A stretch of 64,000 nucleotides of DNA from Urophycis tenuis. Its lineage: Eukaryota; Chordata; Actinopteri; Gadiformes; Phycidae. Of this stretch, positions 29,198 through 43,878 are shown piece by piece (the first letter of the stretch is position 1; every line of letters starts with the position of its first letter). The DNA lies in NCBI GenBank assembly GCA_036785325.1, contig JAXIVH010000014.1, positions 2,082,286 to 2,146,285 of the forward strand, in the 5' to 3' direction. A program made the position numbers and the translations under genes. The notes beneath the pieces are model-generated. The model saw only the letters and a list, made by a program, of their open reading frames with translations, was not told the origin of the DNA and made no database searches.

Positions 29198-31329
29198 TTA
29201 CGGCCTGACGGCCATTTTAATCAGCATCACCTGCCGGCTATCGGCGGGGTGAAACTTGGTCACGTGTCTCGTGAGTCCCGGGAAGCTGTAGAACGTGGCG
29301 GGGCAGTGTTTGCACGGGAAGATCTGCTGCGGCGAGTCGCGCTCCGCCGGGCCGCCGTCCTCTCTGTGCGCGTGCAGGACGTCCGCTCGCAGCGCGCCGC
29401 CGATCGTTCCCGCCAGCAGCTCGTCCCTCATCGCGTGCCACAGTCGGTGCTTGTCCCGGATCTCCGCGGACGGGAATCTCGCGCCGCACAGGTGGCACGC
29501 GAATATCGCGGTCTGCCGGTGGTCGCCCTCGTGCGCCGAGCCGTACGGCGACGGGGGCGAGGTGGCGGCCGCGGCGCGCGTCGCCGTCATCTCGTGAGCG
29601 GCCAAATGTTTCCTGAGGTACGCTTGTCTGCGGAACTTTTTCCCGCAGTAATTGACATTCGTAGATGTCCTCCTCCGGTAGGGATTGACCGTTAAAACGC
29701 CGGCGGCGGCGGGGGATGCTGCGGTGCGGGCGGCTCCACGCATTCCTTCGGACTGTCGCTGACCAGCAGGAGGCTCGCGGGGGGGCTGTCCGCCGCCCTC
29801 ACGTTCGTCTGCTGCTGCTGTAGGTCCATCGCGCTCTCGACCGAATTACCGTAACGAGAGGACGGGTCGTACGCGGGCATCGCGAGACCATCGCCGTCCA
29901 GGCCGTCCAGAGGGACCGGCCCGTGGAGCTGCCAACGGATACGGCTCGCGCCTAACACAAGAGCTGTCCAGCACGCCCGGGTTGCTGATTGCCGTTGACG
30001 CGCAACAGTTCGTTCTCTTTTTCCCTCCATTTCCAAAAACGTGGGCTGTCGTCCGGGACGAGCCCCCCCGTCCCTCCGAGGTCGTCCTGGACTTGTTTTT
30101 CGCCACCTGGGTCTCTTTTGCTTGGCCGGTCACCGGGCGCGGTTTATGCCAACGGCGATGGGAGGCCAGGTTGGCGGGACAGCTGAACACCTTGTCACAT
30201 TCGGGGCACCGGTACTCCACGCGCACTATCCTCGAGCACTTGTGCTGCGCCAGGGAGAAGGGGTCCGGATACTCCTCTTTACAGAGCTGGCAAATAAACT
30301 CTCCGAGCGGCTTGTTCTCGGCGGAAACCGACTTCTCCCCGTTGGAGTCTCCGCAACTCGGGGCATTCCTTCTTGATCCGCAGCCCCCAGCACGGGCGAG
30401 GTTGTGACCTCGTCCTCGAAGTTCAACTTTCTGTTCAGTTTGGGTTTTTTGGTGGGGTGGCCCAGCGGCGGGGGACTTTGCTTGGCGGTGGCTCGCCGCG
30501 CGTTGGTCGTGTTCTGTGACCGAACGTTTTTTCAAGGAGAACTGGTGCTGGTTGTGACTTGATCAACGTCAGGGGCGGAAACAGTGTGTTTAGAGTGGGG
30601 TCGTTTTTCCCCTCGTCGGGGATCTCACCGTAACACGGCGCGAGGTGGTGGTGGTGCTGGTGGTGGTGGTGGTGGTTGGTCAGCCAGTCTCTCCATGGAA
30701 ACGGACATCGGTGTCGACGCGGAGCTGAGCAGGAACGGCACCTCCGGCGCCTCGGCGGGTGTTTCCCGCCGCCGGGCCGGCCGACGTCAGGTAGCGCCGG
30801 AGAACAGCAGCTTGTTTTTGTCTTCCTCCTCGTGGCCCTCCAGCAGCCTCGTGCCCACCGGCTTGACGGGGCTGTACGACTCCGTAAGAGTCAGTCGTGG
30901 CGCGTGGGAGGGGGTGAGCAGAAGCGGGGAGAAATCCCCGGTGGGGGTCAGGACGTCCACTTCGGCCACCGACTCCTCAAACTCCCGGTAGCTGCGCGCG
31001 CCTCTTCCCCCTCCGCCTCCAGCGCCGACTCCACGTGCGGGCTCCACACCGCCGTGACTCGAACGGAGTCCTCGCGACAAACGGCGCGCGGGCCACTTCG
31101 GTCGGGGCGAAACGGGGAACACGCTCATCACGCGGTCCTGGCGCTGCGGCGAGTTTTCTTTGACCGGGGCTGCGTTCTCCTCGCGCGCGTTGTCGCTCGC
31201 GACGCACGCATCGCCGGTGTTGTGACAGCTGTTGCTGTTGCCAAAAATGCCCGTCGTTATGGTAACGCTCCGCGATCTGTAAGACGCCGGGCATCGCCGG
31301 TTTCTCTTCACCAGAAATCCGCGAGGCAT
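29198..31329 (-). CDS. insm2: INSM2-like (insulinoma-associated) zinc-finger transcription repressor, frame-disrupted
   Basis: INSM proteins are intronless nuclear repressors of neuroendocrine differentiation that recruit LSD1/HDAC through an N-terminal SNAG motif. The ATG at 31329 starts MPRGFLVKR, a perfect SNAG. Downstream are the conserved block NFEDEVTTSPVLG (about 30390-30426) and five zinc fingers: FICQLCKEEYPDPFSLAQHKC, YRCPECDKVFSCPANLASHRRWH, one with YCGKKFRRQAYLRKHLAAHE, FACHLCGARFPSAEIRDKHRLWH, and FPCKHCPATFYSFPGLTRHVTKFH. The C-terminus ends AVRP at 29198. No single frame holds these. There is a TGA at 30787-30789 and shifts near 30670, 30450, 30385 (G5 where G4 fits), between the SNAG-side and ZnF parts, and inside finger 3 (about 29662). 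INSM2 rather than INSM1 is chosen from the tail-to-tail position with RALGAPA1. Sequencing error or recent decay cannot be separated here. Confidence 0.8.
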
Positions 31330-31617
31330 GGCGAGGCTCGCTACACGCGCCACCAACTCGTAATAACTTGCAGAAGAAGAAGAAGTGCTTTGGAGTGGGT
31401 TTTTTTCTCCTTCTCTCTGGCGTGTAGAGGATGGACAGGTGTGAAGGCAGAGAGGTGGTCGCGCGGGTCCCGTCTCTGTACACAGGCTCTGGGCGGCAGG
31501 TGTCGACGTTGAAGTAAACTCGACAGAACTGTGGTCCGCCCTGTTTGTTTTTATCCCCTGCAAGGTGTCTGTACCCCCCGCCCCGCTACACCCGCCCCCC
31601 TCCTCTCTGACACACAT

Positions 31618-35700
<4,083 letters not shown>

Positions 35701-35765
35701 AAATCAGTCAAACGTTTCAACGCTTCTGAATGTAAGCTGCCTTATATCTATCTATGCGTCTCGAT

Positions 35766-35835
35766 AGAAATCCCCTCTTGGAGACAGCAGTCTGTATGCC
35801 GTGTTATTATAAGTGACAGCTTTGTGGAAATCCCC
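35766..35835 (-). promoter_or_regulatory. Two kappaB-like sites upstream of NFKBIA
   Basis: 35826-35835 reads 'ggaaatcccc', whose reverse complement GGGGATTTCC fits the NF-kB consensus GGGRNNYYCC exactly. 35766-35775 reads 'agaaatcccc', one mismatch from the same site and 60 bp away. The perfect site lies 130 bp before the ATG, next to a GC-box-like 'gctccgcccc'. Mammalian NFKBIA is known to be induced by NF-kB through promoter kappaB sites (negative feedback). Function here is inferred from motif and position. Confidence 0.7.
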
Positions 35836-35964
35836 TCAACGCTTTAGCTCCGCCCCCGAGTCTAACCACACACACACAGCGCACACACCACGGCATTTCC
35901 AGACTGGCTGACTCAAAACTCCATTAGGATCTGAACCAAGGCGCACGGTGTGAAATCCTCAGCC

Positions 35965-38900
35965 ATGGATATGGATCGAGGCAGCACGTTTAACCAAATG
36001 GATTACAGCGGGGATGCAAAAGAAGCGAAGTCGGGGATGACGACGGAGGAACGGTTAGACAGCGGGTTGGACTCGCTTAAAGACGAGGAATACCAGGCGG
36101 TGACGGCCGAGCTCATCCAGCTAAGAGTGGACTGCTCGCGGCCACAGCAGAAACAACCCACGGTAACCGGAGACGAACACAAATGGAGAGAACAGATCAC
36201 GGAAGACGGAGACACGTAAGTGTACTACAACAACAACAACAACAACAAACAAACAAAAAAACGATCTCGCTACGTTGTATGGATATTTGCTATTGTATGG
36301 ATTTAGCTCTGCCTAAAAGTTGCACCAGCAGGCCTTGGAGGTAACATGATCCTTTTCCTGTTCCGAATAATATCTTCCTCCGCCTTGTCATGATACAATG
36401 TACAAGCCTCGGCGCATAGCAGGCATGGTTTATTCCCAACGGCCCCAGCCCTCCTATTGCAGAGTTAACAATGCCCAGGAACCTTGGCGGATTTTTTAAA
36501 AATATGTTTGGTTGTAGCCAGACACTGTGGAATTGGACGTAAACAAAAGACTATTATCAGAACGGAATCTACTATGGCCGCGGGTCAAACTCAGCGGCCT
36601 GGGAAAGTCCCAGGCGCGCCGCCGAGCGATCCGGCTGAAGCGCGTGCCCGACTGCATATGCACCGACGAATTATACGTAAAGAAAATGTAAAAAAAATAA
36701 TAATAAAATAAATAAATGCATGTATCTCGTTATATTTACATAATTTAATTTTAGTTTTTGTTGTGAAGTTTTGCTAATGCAAAGACACACGTCGACATAC
36801 TTGGTGGGCCTGTATGTAGCGTGTAACTAGTGGTTTTCTTTCACCTAAAACCCCCCATTTTGTGCGCCCCTTAGGCAGTTTGCATAGGTTTCTACGCTGC
36901 ACACGTATGTCGCCTTGCGCCAGACGGGTTTTCTGTCCACACCGAATACAATTTAGAAACCAAAAGTAAATTGTAAATTAAGTATGTAATTTATAATTGA
37001 GCATAACAGTTAGGCCAAATTCACTCTAGTGAAAAGCGAGGGACCGCCTTTCTCACAACTCTCATTACTTCAAAATAGCTTGTTGAGGATGGATAGGGAT
37101 ATTTATTTTGTTATATCCATGTTTTCATTAAGGTATTACCACACAGTTGCATTTCAATTGAAAACGTCAGTCAAAATTTAGCAAGCGTTTGACTTTTGTT
37201 CCTTTTGTCTCTGCAGGCTGCTTCACCTCGCCATCATCCACGAGGCCAAGGACTATATCAAGAACATGATTGATTCATCGAGGAACACACACTTCCTCAA
37301 CACACAGAACATCCTGAGACAGGTGTGTGTGTGTGTGTGTGCGTGCGTGCTTGCTTGCTTGCATGCACACATGTCAAATCAGTGGCATACTGTTAGAAAC
37401 ATTAAAAGCTAACCTTCACTATGTTTGTTGTGCCATGAGCAACTTTGGTGGCTTTGGTTGTAGCTGTAGTAATAGCTATAGACTTGTCTGACAGTTACTT
37501 TTCTGACATGGTCCCATGGCAAAAGTGGACTAGAATGAAATGGATCTTCCTGAGAAACGCTACGGTTTACATGTATTCAATAGAGCGCACAGCAGAAAAG
37601 TGACATAGCGCAGGGTAAATAGCTGCGGCACAAAAGTGTCATATGGCCCTGTTTACATAGCTGCAGTAGAAAAGGAACATAGTGCAGCTTTAAATAGCTG
37701 CAGCAGAAAGGGGACATAGTGCAGGCGTACATTGCTGCAGTAGAAAAGTGACATTGTACACGGTGAATAGAGGCAATAGAAAAGGGACATCTGGGCGTGT
37801 TTTTTAAATAGCTGCAGTAGAAAGCCGGCAAGCGCAGGCATAAATAGCCACAGTAGTAAGGTGACATAGTGCAGGCATAAATAGCCGCAGTAGAAAGGTG
37901 CCATAGTACGGGTTTAAGGTGCCATAGTACAGGTTTAAGGTGCCATAGTACGGGTTTAAGGTGCCGCAGTGCAAAAGGGGGCCAGATGCAGGTCTAAAGC
38001 TGTGTTTCTCTCTCTCTCTGTCTCTCTCTGTCTCTCTCTCCACCCCCTACAGACTCCCCTCCACCTGGCGGTGATCACCGGCCAGGCCGACGTGTGCGAG
38101 CGCCTCCTACTGGCGGGCGCCGACCCCACGGCGGTGGACGACCGGGGGGACACCCCGCTGCACATCGCCTGCCGCGGCGGCAGCCTGCCCTGCTTCAGCG
38201 TCCTCACGCAGAACTGTCCGTCGGAGCAGTTGAAAAAGGTCGTGTCCACCTGCAACTACAAGGGTACGCGTTGTTTTTTTTTCCGCGATCGCAAGCGCAG
38301 CGATGCCTGCGTTTTGCGGGCTCCGCGCTCCACAATCATTGCAATTCTCAAACTGTATTCCAACGGTACTCATGATATATTTTTTTTTTGTATGTGATTA
38401 TTTCCTGCAGGTCTGAACTGCCTCCACCTCAGCTGTGTTCAGGGCTTCCTCTCATTGGTGGAGAGCCTGGTGGCGCTCGGGGCGGACATCAACGCGCAGG
38501 TAACACGATCTGACCCGCATGTCGGCAGCAAAACGCGCAAACGCCCTCCTCCCCTAATGGCGACCCCCCCCCCCCCCCCCCCCCCCCCCACACACACACT
38601 CGCCGTGTACTCATAAGACACCACTCTGACCCTCCTCGCCTCCACAGGAGCAGTGTAACGGCCGCAGCGCGCTGCACCTGGCGGTGGACCTGCAGAACCT
38701 CCAGCTGGTCACGCTGCTGCTGCGGGGCGGCGCCGACGCCAACCGCGTGTCCTACGGCGGCTTCTCCGCCTTCCACCTCACCTACGGTCGCCACGACGAC
38801 GGCATCAGGGACGCGCTCTTCCCGCTGACGGAGCGGTGCCTCCGGGAGCTGCCCGACAGCGAGCCGGAGGACAGCGAGGACGAGTGCGAGCGGGGGGAGG

Positions 38901-39218
38901 AGGAGGGCGCCCAGACGGAGGAGGAGGTGCGTACCGTAGGGGGGGGAGGCGGCGGCGAGAACCGCAAGCTGACCGTCTGCGTCTTGGTCTTATCTCGGCC
39001 CGCTCTGTGGTTAAAAGATGGAGAATGTGGAGAGAGTAGTTTGTTTTGTTTTTTTAGTTGTTTTTTTAAGATGGCTGAAATGATTGAAGAGACGGGATTT
39101 CGTTTTTACTGTTGTTATGTTATCGATATGATGAAGTGGATGAGGATGTTTCAAGAGCAACAGTACTTGATATTAGCCAACAAATATTGGCCAACTGAGG
39201 GGTTGATAAAACCATGTT

Positions 39219-39251
<33 letters not shown>

Positions 39252-39289
39252 AGGTGGGGTACGATGACATCCAGTGGAACGGACATTAA
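35965..39289 (+). CDS. nfkbia: NFKBIA, NF-kappa-B inhibitor alpha (IkB-alpha)
   Basis: Binds Rel/p50 dimers, masks their nuclear localisation signals and keeps them cytoplasmic until IKK phosphorylation triggers its degradation. Exons: 35965-36215, 37217-37322, 38053-38263, 38411-38499, 38648-38926, 39254-39289. Phases close to a 323-residue protein (human 317). Exon 1 carries the phosphodegron DSGLDS and following KDEEY. Ankyrin repeats follow: LLHLAIIHEAK, TPLHLAVITGQADVCERLLL, TPLHIACRGG, NCLHLSCVQGFLSLVESLV, and SALHLAVDLQNLQLVTLLLRG. The tail is acidic (SEPEDSEDECERGEEEG, a PEST-type region) and ends IQWNGH. The start chosen is the ATG at 35965; an upstream GTG in frame is not a likely start. 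Whether this is the 'a' or 'b' fish duplicate cannot be told. Confidence 0.96.
37577..37985 (+). repeat. Degenerate ~36-bp minisatellite in NFKBIA intron 2
   Basis: About nine imperfect units contain 'agctgcagtagaaa' and 'gacatagtgcagg'. It ends in three to four copies of a shorter unit, 'ggtgccatagtacgggttta' and variants (37896-37965). The repeat sits about 70 bp before exon 3. Confidence 0.85.
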
Positions 39290-40067
39290 TAAGAACCCAG
39301 CAGAGATGGACATGAGGCCACCATCGAGGCAGGAGGAGGAGGAGGAGGCTGTGATGAAGATGATGATAATGATGATGATGACGACGATGATGACAACAAA
39401 CGAGAGACTATAAACGCCGCCGGTCACATTGCATTCACCCCCCCCAACCACCACCACCACCACCACCACCAGCCCCATCCCCACCCCGCAACCTCCACCC
39501 CAAGCTCCCCACAGACACAACGGCCAAGAGGGGGCTCGTGCGATGGACTACGCACCCCCACCCGGGAGATGTCCCAAACAACAACCCAGACCATTGTCGT
39601 TCAGGGGACCCGGCGGTGGCATAGAGGGGACGGACTCTTCCTCCAACACGCAGATCAATGGGGTTGTGGCTGAAGGGAGAGGGGTGGGGGGGGGGGGGGG
39701 GGGCGGGGTTAGTGGTCCTGGGTTTTCAACACACAATGGGCGTCTTAATTGAGGACGAACCGCATCCCTGCACAATGTGGGGAAGGGGGGGGTGTCTTTT
39801 TTTGTTCTGCCATTAGTGGATTGCTTGCGTAACACATTTAAAATGTGCACACTTGGGGATGGGGATGGGGGCGGGTTGGGGTGAATTAAAAAAACAAAAT
39901 CACTTAACATAAGTCCACACAAAAGTATGTAACGTCAACGCCCATGTTGTACGATATTGTAAATGGCTGTGTATACAAAGATGTATTTTTTAACGGAAGC
40001 TGTGAAGGTGTACAGTCAAGCAGGTTGTAAATGTCATGCAATGGAACAGTGCAGCACACCATGGTAA

Positions 40068-40073
40068 ATTAAA
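40068..40073 (+). terminator. Candidate poly(A) signal of NFKBIA (ATTAAA)
   Basis: ATTAAA lies about 780 bases after the stop codon, within 'ggtaaattaaacacg'. The 3' UTR before it contains CA-, G- and C-rich stretches, including a G-run near 39688-39702. Confidence 0.5.
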
Positions 40074-40079
40074 CACGTG

Positions 40080-41003
40080 TATTTAACTCAAGCTTTTAAT
40101 GCGTGCTGTGGTCTTTTCTTTTTGTTCTTTTTCTTTCATGCGCTTCTGCCAAGCATCGGGCTGTATCAGTTGTTTCCATCAGCGGAAAGAAATTGTGTCC
40201 TTGTGACCGATTTTGGCCAGCTGTCGGTTCGCTTTTGTCATTGACCTTTTTCGTTTGATTTAAATACACAATTTGGTGACTGGTGTTGGTTCCCCTATTC
40301 CTGGTCTTTCAAGTGTGTGTGTGTGTGTGTGCGCGTGTGTGTGTGTGTCTGTACGGAAAGTACTGAAGCAAGGGCGTGTGTCTAGAGAGAACGAGAACAT
40401 ATAAGGTAGCCATTTGTGGCGAGTCACGCACATTCCGTACGCTGAATGAGGAAGTGTGGAGGGGAGAGCCTGAGCAACAGGAAATTCCCAAAACAAAAGG
40501 GGGAGGGGGAGGGGACGGGGGGCTCCACCCCGTGCTTCATTGTGTGTGCGTGTGTGTGTGCGTGTGCATGTGTTTCCAACTGGGGGGCTCACACTAGATG
40601 TTGTGCAACAATTTCTTAATTGGCTTAAAATAACATTTTACATAACATAACATTTTACCGATAGCATGCTGACCTGCTTGAACTATTACACAGGATTTGA
40701 AATGTGACTCCAGCAGTACTTGTTTCAGTAATTGTAGTGGCGTAACTTGCTGAGCAACAAAGAACCAAAAAAAAAGACACTATTGGCTTCTTTGCCTAAT
40801 ATTCTATCATGGATTTCTAAGGTCTAAACCACTGCTCCATTGTGCTTACTGTAGTTCCTGAAGAATATTTATTTAAAAAAAATCCTCTAAATCTCTGATT
40901 CAGTGTCGGAAAATGGTAATCCAATAAAAGCATTAACCTAAATACAATCCTAATATCAGTTTCCTGAAAATATTATGTCAAAAAAGTGGCAGAGATGTGA
41001 ACC
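40080..41003. other. Intergenic region between convergent NFKBIA and PRORP
   Basis: About 1 kb of unique sequence with TG tracts at about 40315-40348 and 40541-40571. PSMA6, which lies here in human, is absent: no proteasome alpha-subunit peptide is visible on either strand. Confidence 0.65.
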
Positions 41004-41009
41004 TTTATT
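41004..41009 (-). terminator. Candidate poly(A) signal of PRORP
   Basis: Plus-strand TTTATT reads AATAAA on the minus strand, about 160 bases past the PRORP stop codon. Confidence 0.6.
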
Positions 41010-41170
41010 TACACATCAAGAATACACACCGGAATACTGAGACACATTACACAAGCTATCGGTTACAAACAAACACACTCGTTTGGATCCTGTACAACAA
41101 AAAAAAGGCACTGTTCAGATCAGACCGACGACATGATTTCATTGATGAGATTGACAGGGTCCAGGTCTCC

Positions 41171-42667
41171 TCAGTGCTTGTTGGTCAAACAGAGCCAGCT
41201 CTGTGGCACTTCGTAGCTGCTCCTGTCTTCAGAGTCGTCATACGGGATGTGCCAGGAGCCCCCGTTGCTCTGGACGATGGTGTCATAGGGGGAGATCATC
41301 TGAAACGCAGATCCAACACACGGATGATCTCACACACTAAAGGGCCCTCATGCTGTGGGACAAAAATAGAATGGGGTCTTTTTCCGAATGGTGCTTTTTC
41401 AGTTATTTTCCTCACCCATGACTGCATCGAACTACATCCTACATATAACGCATATCACATCTAATCTCATCTAGTCACACTTCCCTCTTGTCTCACTTGG
41501 TCGTGATCGGGCCCCCTCCCCTCTCCCCCCTCCCCAACTCCTTCCCGCACCTCCTCCTCTCATCTCCGTCCCTCACCTCCTCCCTCTTGTCATCCCCTCA
41601 TCTCTCCTTCTGCCCTCACTACCTCCTCGCCTCTCCTCCATCTCCCATCCCCTCTCCTCCTTCCCTTTCTCACCCCCTCATCTACTCCCTGCCCTCACTA
41701 CCTCCTCTCCTCTCCTACATCTCCCCTCTCCTCCTCCTAACTTTTCTCATCCCCTCCCCTCAACTCCTCCTACCCTTTCTCATCCCCTCCCCTCAACTCC
41801 TCCGTTCCCCTCTCCTCCTACCCTTTCTCATCCCCTCCCCTCAACTCCTCCATTCCCCACTCCTCCTCTCAGCCCCCCCCCCCCCCCCCGCCCCGGTCCT
41901 CCTCCTCCTCCTCCTCCTCACCTGGAAGCGCACCCTCCGGCCCGCCATGATGGCGCCGTGGATGACCATCTGGTGTCCGCGCTGCCACTTGAAGAACAGG
42001 CGCCGGGTGAGCGCGTCGGGCAGGCAGGCCTTGTGGTCGCGCATCAGGTCGCGGCTCAGGAAGCGACAGTGGTTCCCAGAATGCAGCGTGGCGTACAGCA
42101 GGAAGGGGTCGTCCTCCGAGCTGGCGGGGCGGCGGCGGCGGCGGGGAGGGAGGGCGGGTTGTTTGGTATTTACAAGTACAACACGATTGCTGAGGTGCGT
42201 CACTGCAGGCTCTTTATGAACATCTTGGGCCATAATCTTGACATAATAGGATAGCGTGCGAGAACTGGATGGTTTGGTTTTTTCTCACGTCAACGGTAGA
42301 TGTACTGTACATTGAATATTTCATGTGCCGTCACGTTGAAACGTTCTGATCTTGTCTTTAGTCTGGCCTTTGTATGCCAGCCCAGGCCTCGTTGGTCTGG
42401 CCGTGCAGTGCACGCTGCTCACGGTGAATGTAAAACCCAATTCAACGGAAATCTCTTGTTTAGATAATAGAATGGCGCAACTCCGTGAGAAAGGGATTGG
42501 ACAAAAGTAAAATAGCGCCCGTTAAACGGGGGTCGGTTTCACAAGTGTACATGGCATTTTGAGTGATTATTTACAAAGAACAGAATGTTCTTTTTGTTAT
42601 CTCACGTGAATGATCCATTCTCAAAGGCAAGAGTAATTCCTGCTCTGTGGCAGATAAGGCTCAAGGC

Positions 42668-42710
<43 letters not shown>

Positions 42711-43837
42711 TGTGTGTACGTGTGTGTTTGTGTGTGTGTATGTACGTGTATGTGTGTGTACGTGTGTGTGTGTGTGTGTGTGTGTGCGCACTGCGTGCGC
42801 GCGTGCCTGTGTGCGTGTGTGCGTGTGCCTACGTGTTCTCGGTGAAGAAGCAGTGGGCTTTCTTCTGGATGAGGCCCATTCTGCGGCGGTCCCAGGAGCC
42901 GGAGGGCCACAGCATGTGCTGCCTGCCCAGCACCAGGCTGGTCAGACCCTGCTGCTCCAGCTCAGACACCACCGCCAGCAGCTGGACGACACAGGAGCCA
43001 GAAAAACACACTGCGGGGTCAACGCAACACACTGAAAGCAAGCTACCAGCTAATTAGCTAGCATCATCTCGGGAAACTAGGAACCTAGAACCAATGATTG
43101 CTTTCATTGTTCATTCACTGGTTTACCATCAAGTGACATGACCGCTCGAATCATTGCAATTCAATTCAATTCAATTCAAACACCTTTGAATTGCAAATGT
43201 AAGATGGCCGCATTTGGATAAAATACTTCATTAAATGATTCTAAAAGTCGATCAAAATGGGACGAGAAATGCAGCAAAAACAACACCGACGACTGGAGTT
43301 TCAGCGAGCCACATCCCCTGTCGTCGTCTGCAGACTGTCAACTCCGGTGACAAATGGTGCCCCGGCGGAGACATCCGTGCCTCTATGGGACTGCTGACCA
43401 GGGTGCGTGCCAATGTTTTGTACAATAAACATCGGACAGGGAAATGCTTTTGTCCGTCTCTTCCTTCTCACGCGCGTGTGTTAGTCACTGCGCAAATTAC
43501 AGTAAAGTCCTCCGGATTGACTGGAGATATTGGATTATTTTAGTGTTTCCTGTTGGAATGGAAGACAGAGTCGATCTGTATCTCTGTGAATTTGGGTATG
43601 TCTTTGTGTGTCACACGACATCGTGTCACGATTCGCGTCTGATGCACTGTCAGCTCGTTTTTCGCCCGAGACTACATGATTACACTGGCGTCGGACTTCA
43701 AAGACAAGAACGCGGTTCACATTCAAAAAAGTGGATGAGCAGGAAGTAGAGATGTAGAGTATAGTTGAGACTGTAAGTTTTTTTTCAATACATTTGATTA
43801 GCCAACCCTGAAACTCAAAGCCGCAATCTTTTTTTTT

Positions 43838-43878
<41 letters not shown>

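Noticed and set aside
28940..29695. 251-residue plus-strand reading frame
   Set aside because: It is the antisense shadow of the GC-rich INSM2-like coding region; the minus strand carries the zinc fingers.
41488..42219. 243-residue Pro/Ser/Leu-rich plus-strand frame
   Set aside because: It reads the CT-rich intronic tract and the antisense of a PRORP exon.
43235..43543. 102-residue plus-strand frame in a PRORP intron
   Set aside because: No recognisable domain, splice context or codon bias; chance open frame.
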